Positions 10,601-20,562 of a stretch of 43,065 bases of DNA are shown here, one piece after another. Each line of letters opens with the position of its first letter. Position 1 is the first letter of the stretch. The notes beneath the pieces were generated by a model. The model was given only the letters and a program-made list of their open reading frames with translations. It made no database searches and was not told the origin of the DNA. The stretch is from Entamoeba histolytica HM-1:IMSS. Its lineage: Eukaryota; Evosea; Mastigamoebida; Endamoebidae. The stretch spans positions 2,344 to 45,408 of the forward strand of contig NW_001914892.1 of the NCBI RefSeq assembly GCF_000208925.1, written 5' to 3'. A program made the translations under genes and the position numbers.

Positions 10601-10729
10601 TTTTATATCTTGTTTGCTTTTCTTTACAATACACAAATGATTTACACAGTAACCATGGTATTAAAATTCGTTGTATGTTCAAAATTGGAAAAGGATCTCT
10701 CAATTCTTCATTTCTAATAAAAAGCAATT

Positions 10730-11890
10730 AATTAAGTATTAATAGAAATAGCTTCTATTGTTCCTGGCTTAGTGGAGACTAATCACAATGAGTCTTCATC
10801 TTCAAGCAGCTCTAAGGTGTATGTTTCGTTGTGATAGAAGCAGTATTCCATGTCATTTATCATGTTTTTAACTACAATGGTTTTTCACTTCTTTCACGAT
10901 GTCAATCTCAATTTTTAATTCTTTAATTAATCTATTACTTGAATTATTTATTAATCTATTAATTGAAATTACTACTGGAATTATTTTGACATCTTTTAAT
11001 TTCTCTATTTTCATTAGAATATTCTTTAATTCCTTATACTTATTTCTTTTCTTCATTTACACTCAATTAATATTGTGATATTCAACATTAGTCATATCAA
11101 ATATTAGACAAGTTTTGTTCTTTTTATCTAATACGTATATATCTGATATTTTGTGATATTGTCATTCACTTTTATGCATTATTTGTTTGTTCCATATCAT
11201 TGTAATGTCTTTATATTTGAACATTGTTTCATATGGGGGTTTTTTATATTATTTATTTCATGTATATTTTCTTATTAATCAATATTATAATGCCAATATT
11301 GTCATGTTTTTCCATTTGTGATTTTTTTATGACAAATACAAGATAGTAGAATGTGTTCTACTGTAGCTATCTTGTCTTTACATAGTGGGCAGTATTTCAA
11401 TCTTTCATTTTTCATTATTTTTGCTTTCTTATACCCACAAAATATTGCTCCATCTTGCATTTTAGTTAATTGTAGAAATGCATTTTTCTTAATATTGATT
11501 AAATTTCATGCTTTCACTGTAGTAGTTTTATCTACTCCTTTTGACTTGAACCATCTTCTAACATGTCATTTGTTTGATGACACTTCCATTTTTTGATGTA
11601 TTTGCCAATAATTTTTTTATTTCTACTACTACTTCTTTTTCTTTTTTCATTTCAATCCCTTCATTTATTATTTCTTCTATTTTTGTTTCTGGGATTTTAT
11701 GAATTAATGTTTTTAATTCTATTCCACATTCCTTTCTTACTGTACCATCTCTCTAATATGTTATTTCTTATTTCACATTCTCTGGTACAGTAGTACATCA
11801 CTGTTCTTACTAATTCAATAACAAATTCATCATTTATGTTTATTAATCATTCACCCATTTATTCTAGAGGGAATTCTTCATTTCTTAATA
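10730..11890 (-). mobile_element. LINE fragment B: decayed 3' part of a non-LTR retrotransposon with REL endonuclease
   Basis: Minus-strand reading, with stops and frameshifts. In order: NDEFVIELVRTVMYYC (about 11,840), then INIKKNAFLQLTKMQDG, then the zinc knuckle KYCPLCKDKIATVEHILLSC (about 11,400-11,340), a CX2CX8HX4C pattern. Next comes SDIYV followed after 14 residues by FD (about 11,150-11,100), a PDX14D motif with Pro changed to Ser. Then follow a Lys/Glu helix (KYKELKNILMKIEKLKDVKIIP, about 11,043-10,978) and an acidic tail. CCHC plus PDX12-14D is the signature of the restriction-like endonuclease of R2-type and EhLINE elements. No reverse transcriptase remains, so this is a 5'-truncated copy. 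Confidence 0.75.
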
Positions 11891-12179
11891 AAAACAAAAA
11901 ACAAATATTTACAATATTAATATTTTATCATATTAAATATTTTATCATTTAAAATGATGAATATTTCTTTTATTATGTTATTTAACGTACTTTTATCATT
12001 TTATTTGATTTTCATTTCATTTCTTTTATTCCTTGTATATTTATAGTAATTATATCTTTTCTATTCTCTTTTATTTCTTATTTTTATTTTATTATCTTAT
12101 TTTTATTTATCATTTATTATCTTTATTAAATTAATTGATTGAATTAATGTTGATAAAACATGATAATTCAAATCATAAA

Positions 12180-13270
12180 TAAAAAAGAGGTCAATTATTA
12201 GATATATCCTCAATTGGATTTTATGAATATTGAGAAGTGTTTATTTCACTTTCTTCAATATACTCTATTGGTGTATTAGAGTTTATTTCTAACATACTCG
12301 CATTAGATTGTTCTTCTTCTATTGTGCTGCCAGAATTGAATGTATAAAACATTAAGTCTTTCATATTTTTGATAATTATTGTTCGTAGGATTTTGGAAAA
12401 GTCTAATTGTAATTTCAGTGATTGTAATCTTCTTGCTGATTCTTAATGTATTAATCCATTTATTGATACTATAACAGGTATTATTTCTACATATATTATT
12501 TCTCTATTATTTCTTATTTTCTCTTGTAATTCTTTGTATTTATTTATTTTGTGAATATAATTTAACTCTAAATTATTATCTTGACATGTAACAACATCTA
12601 TAATATATCATTTCTTTTCTGTAATATTTTGATAATATATATCTGGTCTTCTATCATTGAATGAGTTGTCATTAACCAATAAATCAATATTATAAGTTAT
12701 AATCATTTCATCATTATTTATACATTTATGAGGATTATTAAAGTCAATTGCATCAAATTCATTAAAATGTGTAATTAATAAGTGTTTAAATATTTGTTTA
12801 CAAACATAATCATGTTTTGATATTTGATTCTTTTTCATTACATCCTAACAATATATGACTAATAGATGCTATTGTGTTATGACAATGTTTACAATATTTT
12901 AAATCATCATTTTGGAGTATTTTAGATTTAACACTTCCTGTCATACTTACAAATTCTTGCATTTTTACTATTTGGAGGAATGCATTTCTTTTTATATTTA
13001 ATGACCTCCAAGTGGCTACTGTTAATTTCTTATCATTAAAAGTGCCATTTGCACATCTTATATATTCTCCACATTTCTTTCCATTCATTTAAATATCTAT
13101 CATTTAATTCATTATTTACCCATTCAAATACTTCCTTTACATTGTGCTTTCTTTCATTTAATTCTATTATATTCATTAATTCATTAAAATTAATCTTCTT
13201 ACCAAATGTTTTCTTCATTCTTTTAATTATTCCATTTGGATTTTCTTTTATTACTTCTATCATTTCTCAT
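12180..13270 (-). mobile_element. LINE fragment A: second decayed 3' part of the same LINE type
   Basis: Minus-strand reading. A 75-codon frame (13263-13036) and a 92-codon frame (13088-12810) overlap through a frameshift. They give LNIKRNAFLQIVKMQ, the equivalent of fragment B's INIKKNAFLQLTKMQ, then the zinc knuckle YCKHCHNTIASISHILLGC (CX2CX8HX4C, about 12,900-12,840). After another frameshift comes NDRRPDIYYQ and, 14 residues after PD with one stop inside, IIDVV: an intact PDX14D. A helix (KYKELQEKIRNNREIIYVEIIPVIVSING) and an acidic Ser/Glu tail follow to about 12,180. It parallels fragment B throughout but is clearly diverged, so the two are separate insertions. No RT domain is left. 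Confidence 0.78.
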
Positions 13271-13439
13271 ATTCCTGTATTTTATATTCATGTTTTGATA
13301 TTGTTTATACCTTCTTTGTGTGTTATTATGATATTTATTTCTATTATGATGACATTGTTTATTTCTATTGAAATTAATGAAAAAGTAATTATGATGATGA
13401 GTATGATTGAAGTAATGAGTAAAATGAATCATATAATTA

Positions 13440-14185
13440 ATACTGCAATTGTTCTAGTGATAGTTATGATAATAGTCGTTATTACTGTAACAATTAGTAT
13501 ATCCCTATCAATATGGATGATACCTATTTTCACTCATTCTTCTATCATTTATATTTCTTGGTTGAATGAATTTCTCTTTCTTTGGTTATTTGTTTTTTTA
13601 TATTTGTTGTGGTGTTTCGTGTAATGTATCTTTCTTTTTGGAACAAGTAAATAGTGAAGAATAATAATAATATAAAAAGAAATGAATATAAACAATGAAA
13701 TTAATTCAAGAAAATAATATGTGAGTATGAAAATAAACAAATTAATAATAAAATCAAATAATAAATGAAATGATGTACTATTTGTAATGATAAAATAACA
13801 AGAAATGAAGATAGGATAATAAAATATAATGTAAATAAGAATGGACAATTTAAACATAAAATAATAAATGAATAATCAAATATTGGGAATAAACAATAAA
13901 TAAAATATAAAATAAATATAATGAAGAAATGAAGAATAAAACAAGAGAAAATGAAATAAAAAATTCAATATCTACTTAAAGTTAGTAATTTTATTGACAC
14001 TAGATGATTTTTTATTTCTGTTGCACTTCATCTTCTGAATGATATTGACTTATTCTATGTTTGATTTTCTTTACAAAATTCGATAATGTTATTTACTACT
14101 AACGGTAAATATAATTTGAAATGTTCTCGAAATTGAAAAAGGAATTTAACATTAGAAAGAAAAAGACAAAATAAAGAAAATAAAA
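13440..14185. other. AT-rich spacer between LINE fragment A and the SENP8-like gene
   Basis: Holds the 5' edge of the LINE area and AT-rich DNA. A 102-codon minus-strand frame (13857-13549) is a hydrophobic run followed by a basic Asn/Lys tail; it looks compositional and I do not accept it. Nothing else supported. Confidence 0.5.
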
Positions 14186-14779
14186 TTAAAGATGATGGAT
14201 TTCTGAATATACTAATGAACGAATTTCTGAAGCAGTATAATGTGGATGAAGTACTTCAAAGTCATGTGAGTTATCACTTAACAAAGTACAAATTGCATAA
14301 ATGTTTGCTAAAACATGAGGTCCACAATCGAATCCATTTGTTTGAAGGGGACAATGTGCTTTATGAAAAGCAATAGGAAAGCCAAAATAAAGAGATATTT
14401 TATTTAAAAGAATTTCTGCATGAAAAGTAGAATGAGAAGGAACACTGTCATAGTAATATCCAATTTTGGAAAGTATATCAATATAAAGAAGTGTCCAATG
14501 TGATCCATTATTTACAGTATTATTATCCGTTAAATCATTAACTGTGATAATTATGTGATGGTATTCTTTTGCATTTAAATCATTTAATAATTGTTTTTCA
14601 TCTCCCAAACTTAATAATACAAATCCTAATGGATCGATTATCAAAATACCTTTTAATGGAAATTCCTTTTTGATGTATTCAATTTGATAACAAATTAAAT
14701 TATCATTAAACCATCCATTTTTAACAAGTTTTTCATCACATGAATATAAAGTGACATCACCTATCGTAGAAATACTCAT
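14186..14779 (-). CDS. SENP8/NEDP1-like Ulp1-family cysteine protease (C48)
   Basis: 197 residues, a bare catalytic domain the size of human SENP8 (about 210). The Ulp1 active site is complete: His94 in GSHWTLL, Asp111 in YYYDS, Gln146 in LQTNGFDCG (oxyanion hole) and Cys152. The N-terminal WFNDNLICYQIEYI matches the WLND..I....EY block of SENP8. Family knowledge: SENP8 processes NEDD8 and removes it from cullins; other C48 enzymes act on SUMO. The short form without N-terminal extension and the block matches favour a deneddylase, but specificity is inferred. It diverges from the TLDc gene at 15206. No missing residues and no intron seen. Confidence 0.85.
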   Translation of the reverse strand: MSISTIGDVTLYSCDEKLVKNGWFNDNLICYQIEYIKKEFPLKGILIIDPLGFVLLSLGDEKQLLNDLNAKEYHHIIITVNDLTDNNTVNNGSHWTLLYIDILSKIGYYYDSVPSHSTFHAEILLNKISLYFGFPIAFHKAHCPLQTNGFDCGPHVLANIYAICTLLSDNSHDFEVLHPHYTASEIRSLVYSEIHHL

Positions 14780-15205
14780 TCTTTATATATTTTTCAAAAC
14801 TTCTGAATATTAGTATTATTTTTGATATTAATTTATTATTCTTTTTTTTTATTAATTAAAAAAATTAGAAAATAAATTAAATGAAAATGGTGAGAATAAC
14901 ATCTATCATCATAAAATAAAAACTCAGTTAAAAACATATCAACAATAATTATTTAAATCAACAAAATTACTATTAAAAGAGTTACTATTATGATAAAGAT
15001 ACAAATAAGGAATATTACAGAGAAAGAATATTTTTATGTTTTACAAATCAAAATTATAAAAATTTGAATTATTAATTAAGAAGTAATTTATTGTTATAAA
15101 TAACAAATAATATAAAACGGGAAAAGAAATATTTAAGAAAAGGAGAAGAAGATAATAAAAAAGAAGATGAACTAAGAAAAAAGGAAAGAAAGATTCTTGA
15201 TTAAC
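14780..15205. other. Divergent promoter region, SENP8-like (-) and TLDc (+) genes
   Basis: About 425 bp of AT-rich DNA with the 5' ends of two divergent genes. No exact match to a named regulatory element was seen. Confidence 0.45.
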
Positions 15206-15736
15206 ATGACAGTAAGAAAGAATGAATTTCAAGGAGTTATAAGCAAATTAAAAGAGTGGATTCATTTAAATTATTTTGATATTATTTATAATAGTGAAAT
15301 AGAAGAAATATCATCAAGACAAATAAATTCAAAAATAATTGGAAGAAAGAATATAACAATAATTGTTAAAACAACTGAAGGATTTATTTTTGGTTCATAT
15401 CATCAAAATACATTAAAAATAACAAAAAATTTATTACCAATAAGATATAAACAAAACGGTGGATATTTTTTATTTACTTTTATTAATTTTTATGGAATTA
15501 AACCACAAATATTTTATACTTCTAAATATCAAGACTATATGATACTATATGATGATAATAGTGAAAATGGTTTAATTGGAATGTGTTCTGCTTATGATTT
15601 AAGAATTTCTAAATCATCATTTTCTTCTGAATTTTCTTTTATTTATGACACAAAATATACTTCTGATTTATTTGTTGGTAGAACAAAACCAAATACTTTT
15701 GAAATATCTAATATTATTATTCTTCAATGGTATTAA
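15206..15736 (+). CDS. TLDc-domain protein
   Basis: 176 residues from the ATG at 15206; the frame is open a little further 5' but without an earlier ATG. TLDc-like blocks: DIIYNSEIEE (about residues 25-34), ITIIVKTTEGFIFGSYH (about 49-65), YFLFTF (about 89-94), then the C-terminal pattern YDLRISKSSFSSEFSFIYD, DLFVGRTKPNTFEISNIIILQW. The last part corresponds to the TLDc end, where a Gly-x-x-x-F strand precedes 'ExEVW/QW'. It shares the domain with the gene at 4088 but little detailed sequence, so the two are not a recent duplicate pair. It has no myristoylation site and only a short N-terminal extension. The cellular role of these small TLDc proteins is not known. Confidence 0.78.
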   Translation: MTVRKNEFQGVISKLKEWIHLNYFDIIYNSEIEEISSRQINSKIIGRKNITIIVKTTEGFIFGSYHQNTLKITKNLLPIRYKQNGGYFLFTFINFYGIKPQIFYTSKYQDYMILYDDNSENGLIGMCSAYDLRISKSSFSSEFSFIYDTKYTSDLFVGRTKPNTFEISNIIILQWY

Positions 15737-15899
15737 TACTAAACGTTTCTTTGTGTTATTTAATTTTGTTTTATACTTTTCTTTTCAAATATAAAACAAA
15801 AAATTAAACAAAAAATGTAATAAAAAATGTAATAAAAAAACTAAATAAAATTTAATAAAAATTAATAAAAAAACTAAATAAAAATTTAATATAGAAAAA

Positions 15900-17369
15900 A
15901 TGGATTTGAGTTGTATTGATGTACCTGATCAATTCTTTTCTGAAATTCCTTCTCAAAATCATAAAAACCAATTAAATAATTTAGAAGAAATGATTCATAA
16001 TTCAGAATATTATCAAAAATTACTTAATCATTCTACACCATATAAAATAAGTGATAGATCATTAGTTTCAATTGTTGTAACAGTAATATACGAATTAGAC
16101 CAACAAATATCATATGAATCTGTTAATGGAAAATTAACAAGATATGTAGAAATATTTGAAGAAGAAGTAAAAGAATTTAATTATATATCAAGAAATCGTT
16201 ATTTATGTAAAATTGAAGGATTATATAATAAATCCATTCCATCAATTTGTTATTCACGTGGTAATTTAATGAAAAAAAATAATCAAAATAATTCTTTTAA
16301 TCAATTAATTTGTGTTATTGGATTTGAAGATGGAGTTCAATTAAAAATAGGTGAAAGATATCATTTAATAGGAATTTATCAATCATCTCGTTTTGATGAA
16401 GATAATGAATTGGATATTAAATTACCTACAAATCAAAAATTTTATATTTTATTATGGAGAACTTTTGGACTTACTGAATATTGTCTTGATTCTAATGGAT
16501 TTACTCCTCAAATGAATATCGTTTTAAATCAATATTCAAAAAGTATCAGTTTAGATTGTAATAATTTTAACGTTAGAAATCATATTTTAACTCTTTTTAA
16601 TTCTATTATTCCTGAACCTATGAACCTTCATTTATTACTTAATTTAGTTAGCTCAATTCATACTCGTCAACCTATGGTTCTTCAAAAATATTCATTAGGT
16701 TTAATTGTTGATTCATTTGATCCTTTTATTAATAATTTAAAAGAAGTACTTCATTTTTTTAATCCTTTTGTTGAAGTTATTGATGCTTGTCAAACTAAAT
16801 CATTACTTCCACAAATTACTTCAGAAACTATTGAATATGAAGAACATTCATTACAAATTGGAAATGATAGTATTGTAATTATTACTGCAAATAAAGAAAT
16901 TAATGAACAAAATAAAATACTAATAGAAGAGTTATTAAATCAACAAATGTTACAATTTAATATTTATGGTCAACCAATAAATATCCCAATTAATTGTTCT
17001 GTCATTTTTGTTACTAAAAGAGATTATAACGAAGATATGATAAGATTATGTGATCATAATATTATCATTCATCAGGGAATCACAAATATTTCTATAAATC
17101 ACTTACTCCATGAATGGAATCAAAAAGAAATATTGGATGCTTACAGATATTTTGCTTATTGTAGAAAATTAAAATGTTCTATTACTGAAGATGTTCAAGA
17201 CATAGTCACAAACTCATTTGTTAATGCAAGAAAAATTAACTCAAATATAGATCAAATGTCATTACATAAATGGTTAAATGTAGCTTGTATTTTAGGTTCT
17301 TCTTATGGAAAAAGAAAAATTAGTCATGAGATATGGAATGAAACACTACAACTTTTATCATTAAACTAA
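15900..17369 (+). CDS. MCM complex-binding protein (MCMBP/ETG1 type)
   Basis: 489 residues, shorter than the human protein (about 640). The C-terminal third follows MCMBP block by block: INCSVIFVTKRDYNEDMIRLCDH (family: CNINVFITSEGRSLLPADCQ), a helix YRYFAYCRKLKCSITEDVQ, then FVNARKINSNIDQMSLHKWLNVAC and SYGKRKISHEIWNETLQLLSL. The middle has LHLLLNLVSS and YSLGLIVDSFDPF, matching conserved MCMBP positions. In animals and plants this protein binds MCM3-7, helps unload MCM from chromatin after replication and stabilises new MCM subunits. The 5' leader is A-rich; no intron. It starts 163 bp after the TLDc stop on the same strand. Nuclear localisation is expected from the family. Confidence 0.88.
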   Translation: MDLSCIDVPDQFFSEIPSQNHKNQLNNLEEMIHNSEYYQKLLNHSTPYKISDRSLVSIVVTVIYELDQQISYESVNGKLTRYVEIFEEEVKEFNYISRNRYLCKIEGLYNKSIPSICYSRGNLMKKNNQNNSFNQLICVIGFEDGVQLKIGERYHLIGIYQSSRFDEDNELDIKLPTNQKFYILLWRTFGLTEYCLDSNGFTPQMNIVLNQYSKSISLDCNNFNVRNHILTLFNSIIPEPMNLHLLLNLVSSIHTRQPMVLQKYSLGLIVDSFDPFINNLKEVLHFFNPFVEVIDACQTKSLLPQITSETIEYEEHSLQIGNDSIVIITANKEINEQNKILIEELLNQQMLQFNIYGQPINIPINCSVIFVTKRDYNEDMIRLCDHNIIIHQGITNISINHLLHEWNQKEILDAYRYFAYCRKLKCSITEDVQDIVTNSFVNARKINSNIDQMSLHKWLNVACILGSSYGKRKISHEIWNETLQLLSLN

Positions 17370-17539
17370 TTGATTTTAATCTTTCATTTAAACTTGTAAA
17401 TTCTACAATATCATTACATGAAATTAAATTTTAACACAATTCTACAAAATAAGTCAAACCCTAAAACTTCAAAAAAAAAAATAAAAAGAATAAAAAAATC
17501 ACAAAAAAAGAAAAGAAAACTTAAAATAAAACTGAAGAA

Positions 17540-18344
17540 ATGGTTTGTTAAGAAAACTTCAACGGAAAAGAAAGAAAAATATTCACATTGACTGTAGGCT
17601 AGAAGATATGATAGTAGAACTACTATGTTCTCCCCTGAAGGGAGACTGTATCAAGTAGAATATGCAATGGAGGCTATTAGTCATTCATCAAGTGCAATTG
17701 GTATTTTAGCTACAGATGGAATTTTACTTGCTGCTAAAAAGAAAAGAGTTGCACGATTAGTTGATAGGTCTAAAGGAGCAGATAAAATGTATGAATTAGA
17801 TGAACATATTGCATGTGCTGCAGCAGGAATTACATCAGATACAAATATATTAGTAGATTATTTAAGAGATGTATGTCAACAACATAGATTTACATATGGA
17901 GAAGAAATACCAGTAGAAATGTTAGTACAACGCATTTGTGATATGAAACAAAGTTATACTCAATATGGTGGATTAAGACCATATGGAGTTTCGTTCTTAT
18001 ATGCAGGATGGGATAGATATTTTGGATATCAATTATATATGTGTGATCCAAGTGGAAATTATGGAGGATGGAAAGCTACTGCTATTGGAGCTAATTATCA
18101 AGCAGCTGAATCAATTATGAAAGCAGAATATAAAGATGATATTACATTAGAAGAAGCAAAAAAATTAGCAGTTAAAATCTTTAGTAAAAGTGTAGAAAGT
18201 TCATCAATGGTACCATCTAAATTAGAATTTGGTATTTTTAAATTAGATAATCAAAATAAACCAAGTTTTAAAGTTATGAAAGATCGTGAAGTTTCTGTTT
18301 TATTAAAAGAATGTGGAATTGAACAAGTAGAAGACAGAGATTAA
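17540..18344 (+). CDS. 20S proteasome alpha subunit, PSMA4 (yeast alpha3/Pre9) type; join(17540..17542,17598..18344)
   Basis: 249 residues after removing a 55-nt intron. The first exon is only the start codon ATG; exon 2 begins GCT AGA AGA TAT GAT, restoring MARRYDSRTTMFSPEG, the alpha-subunit N-terminus. Without splicing the frame would start at Met11 and lose the gate segment. Features: SPEGRLYQVEYAMEAI proteasome-A signature (residues 13-28), ACAAAGITSDTNILVDYLR, and DPSGNYGGWKATAIGAN, the PSMA4-type block. Alpha subunits are non-catalytic; they form the outer rings and the N-terminal gate of the core particle that degrades ubiquitylated proteins. The converging neighbour on the minus strand begins only 67 bp after the stop. 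Confidence 0.93.
17543..17597 (+). other. Intron of the proteasome alpha gene (55 nt)
   Basis: Starts GTTTGTTAAG directly after ATG and ends GACTGTAG. It contains stops in the coding frame, and removal restores the conserved ARRYDSRTT N-terminus. Confidence 0.9.
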
Positions 18345-18410
18345 ATTATTCTCATCTAATAGCATTCAATTGACTAATTTTTATTAAATAATAACCAAAT
18401 CAAACAAAAT

Positions 18411-18920
18411 TTAATATTTTAAACCATAAAAAGAAGAATATGAAGTTGGTGAAGGAGTTATTGGTAATTCAATATATTTCTCATTAAAAGTATTTAATTT
18501 ACCTTCATTAATCCATTTTGTTTTTCTTTGATCTATAGAAGAAATATATCGTTGTAAGCCTAATTGAAACATTGATAATAATAATTGTTCTCCAAATATA
18601 TGAGCATTTCCTTGAAGTAATAAACATTCAGTTAAAAGTACTTCAAACACTGATTCATCTACATTAATTTCTCCAGCTATTTCATGTTTAGAAGCTAAAA
18701 CAAATTCTCTTACTCTTGTCATAGCATGAGGTGAAGCTGTTCCAAATTGGTTTAATATAATTTTACTTATTCTTTCTTTTAATAATCCATATGAATAAAA
18801 TTGTAATTTTTTATATGCAGTACTCTCAGGAAATTTGTATCGATAGACGATTTTATTTTGTAATAAGTATTGAAACTGGAATAGTAATGGTATCATATGA
18901 CTTCTTTCCATGTCTATCAT
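18411..18920 (-). CDS. Unrecognised 169-residue helical protein
   Basis: A single intron-free frame with normal codon use, tail to tail with the proteasome gene. The sequence is mainly alpha-helical: an N-terminal block IPLLFQFQYLLQNKIVYRY, a central run with KIILNQFGTASPHAMTRVREFVLASK, an acidic helix NVDESVFEVLLTECLLLQG, and a Pro/Ser/Tyr-rich tail (PITPSPTSYSSFYGLKY). No signal peptide, transmembrane segment or catalytic motif. I cannot place it in a family; a small subunit of a larger complex would fit, but that is only a guess. Initiation at MIDMERS or at the second Met are both possible. Confidence 0.7.
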   Translation of the reverse strand: MIDMERSHMIPLLFQFQYLLQNKIVYRYKFPESTAYKKLQFYSYGLLKERISKIILNQFGTASPHAMTRVREFVLASKHEIAGEINVDESVFEVLLTECLLLQGNAHIFGEQLLLSMFQLGLQRYISSIDQRKTKWINEGKLNTFNEKYIELPITPSPTSYSSFYGLKY

Positions 18921-19049
18921 TTTATAATTCTTTACATTTTACTATTTCTTTTAATTTGTTTTACTTCTTTAAATTATATTCAATTTAAAATTAGTGTTTT
19001 TCTCTTAAAAAAAATATAAATAACAAAATAACTTTGAAGTTTGAATTTT

Positions 19050-20441
19050 TTATTCTAACTTTGGTGGTTCAAACATAAATACTATCCTCCCTCTTATACA
19101 GTCTGTTAGTATTTCTCTTGCTGCTTTATGAGTGTCAAGTCTTCCAGCTTTTCCTGTGATATAATTCTTTTTCTGTGCATATGCTTCAACAAATTCCATT
19201 ACTGTCATATTTGGGGTTAGTTCAATTGAATATATTTTATCAAGTGGTAGTCTTTCTAAGAAAAATCTTACGATGCTATATGGTTCTCTTAGTTGACTTA
19301 ATGGATAAATTCCACAAATCACTTGAATCAATTGAGATTGATTTATCATTGGAAACATCATTCCTGGACAGTCAGCAAGAGTAATATGTTTATTCATATT
19401 ATACGTTTGAAGATATTTTGTTCTCCCTGGATGAGATGAGACAGAAGTAACTTTCTTACCAACAAGCCAATTTAAAAGTGATGATTTTCCAACGTTAGGA
19501 TTTCCAATTAAACCAACAACTAATTTCTTTTCTTTAGGTTTTATCTTTTTTGAATCATCTTCTTCTTGTTCAATTGGTTTTTCTTCTTCTTTTATTTCTT
19601 TGGGTGGTTTTAATTCCATTACAAAATTTTCAAAATCTTGTAGTGTTGTTTTAACATAACTCTTTTCACCTCCTTCTTTCTTCTTTTCATTTCTAATACT
19701 TTCAAGATCCCAGTCTTCAGTCCTTCCTTCAATTGCTTGATTTGTTTTTACATAAAGAGTTTTAACTCCAAACTGTTTTAAAAAGTATTCTTGCCATTCT
19801 AATACAATCTTTTCATCAACTAAATCACTCTTGTTCAATATCACCCCAAATCCTTTATTTAAACTTTTAATCCATTCTGCCACTTTTCTATTAAATTGAA
19901 TACATCCAAATCTAACATCAACTATCATTAAAACAACTTGAGACCGTTCAACAACTCTCCATAATTGTCTCCATGTTTCTAAGTTACTTTCAAAATAATT
20001 TATATTTTTGGGATGTTCATCAATAATCTTTGTTATCCATTCTTCAAATATCACTTTTTCATTTTGGTCTAATTCTTCAGCAGTCATATTATAATTCCAT
20101 GGTGGTCGAGTGATAATGTCAAGTTCTTCACCAGTTATATCAAATAATGGAATAGCTCTTCCATTTACTCGTTTTGTTAAGTCTATTGGGAAATCTGCTA
20201 ATTTCTTACGTTCATCAATTTCTTCTTTAGTTTCCATTCCAAGAAGTTTTGGTCTTAAATCTCTTTTTGTTGCAAAAATTTGTTCTTTCAATTTTGTTTT
20301 TGTTTTAGACACTAATTCTTCTTCTGTTTGAACGTTCTTCTCAGTTTCTTTTTCTGCTACTCCTCTCTTTCTTTCTCTTCTTTCACTTAGTTGCTGTTTT
20401 TTTTGTTTTCCACTAAAAGGTTTTTTATGACTGCTTTTCAT
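19050..20441 (-). CDS. Circularly permuted GTPase, GNL1 (HSR1/MMR1) type
   Basis: 463 residues. The GTPase motifs come in permuted order: G4 NKSD (203-206), G1 GNPNVGKS (303-310), G2 near PGRTK (328-332) and G3 DCPG (347-350). This is the YlqF/YawG family. GNL1 is the best fit: the N-terminus KPFSGKQKKQQLSERRERKRG, the block TRPPWNYNM, and YFESNLETWRQLWRV all mirror human GNL1, whereas LSG1 lacks them. An acidic/Lys insert (about 279-296) sits between G4 and G1. Relatives (LSG1, NOG2, GNL3) act in ribosome maturation; GNL1's own role is poorly defined, so ribosome assembly is inferred. It is divergent from the SNARE gene. Confidence 0.88.
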   Translation of the reverse strand: MKSSHKKPFSGKQKKQQLSERRERKRGVAEKETEKNVQTEEELVSKTKTKLKEQIFATKRDLRPKLLGMETKEEIDERKKLADFPIDLTKRVNGRAIPLFDITGEELDIITRPPWNYNMTAEELDQNEKVIFEEWITKIIDEHPKNINYFESNLETWRQLWRVVERSQVVLMIVDVRFGCIQFNRKVAEWIKSLNKGFGVILNKSDLVDEKIVLEWQEYFLKQFGVKTLYVKTNQAIEGRTEDWDLESIRNEKKKEGGEKSYVKTTLQDFENFVMELKPPKEIKEEEKPIEQEEDDSKKIKPKEKKLVVGLIGNPNVGKSSLLNWLVGKKVTSVSSHPGRTKYLQTYNMNKHITLADCPGMMFPMINQSQLIQVICGIYPLSQLREPYSIVRFFLERLPLDKIYSIELTPNMTVMEFVEAYAQKKNYITGKAGRLDTHKAAREILTDCIRGRIVFMFEPPKLE

Positions 20442-20562
20442 TCTTTCTTTTTATTTTTGAGATTGTTTTTTTGGGTATTTGTTTCGTGATTATTGACAGG
20501 TGAATAGTCAAGATTATTTAAGAACTTACTTAATATGATAAAAATATAGATAATAATTAGTC

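Noticed and set aside
13549..13857. Minus-strand 102-codon frame with hydrophobic N-terminus and basic tail
   Set aside because: Low complexity, no similarity to the LINE fragments or any family, and no gene-like context.
19050..20441. LSG1 as identity of the permuted GTPase
   Set aside because: First thought from the motif order, but the N-terminal KPFSGKQKK, RPPWNYNM and ETWRQLWRV blocks match GNL1 specifically.
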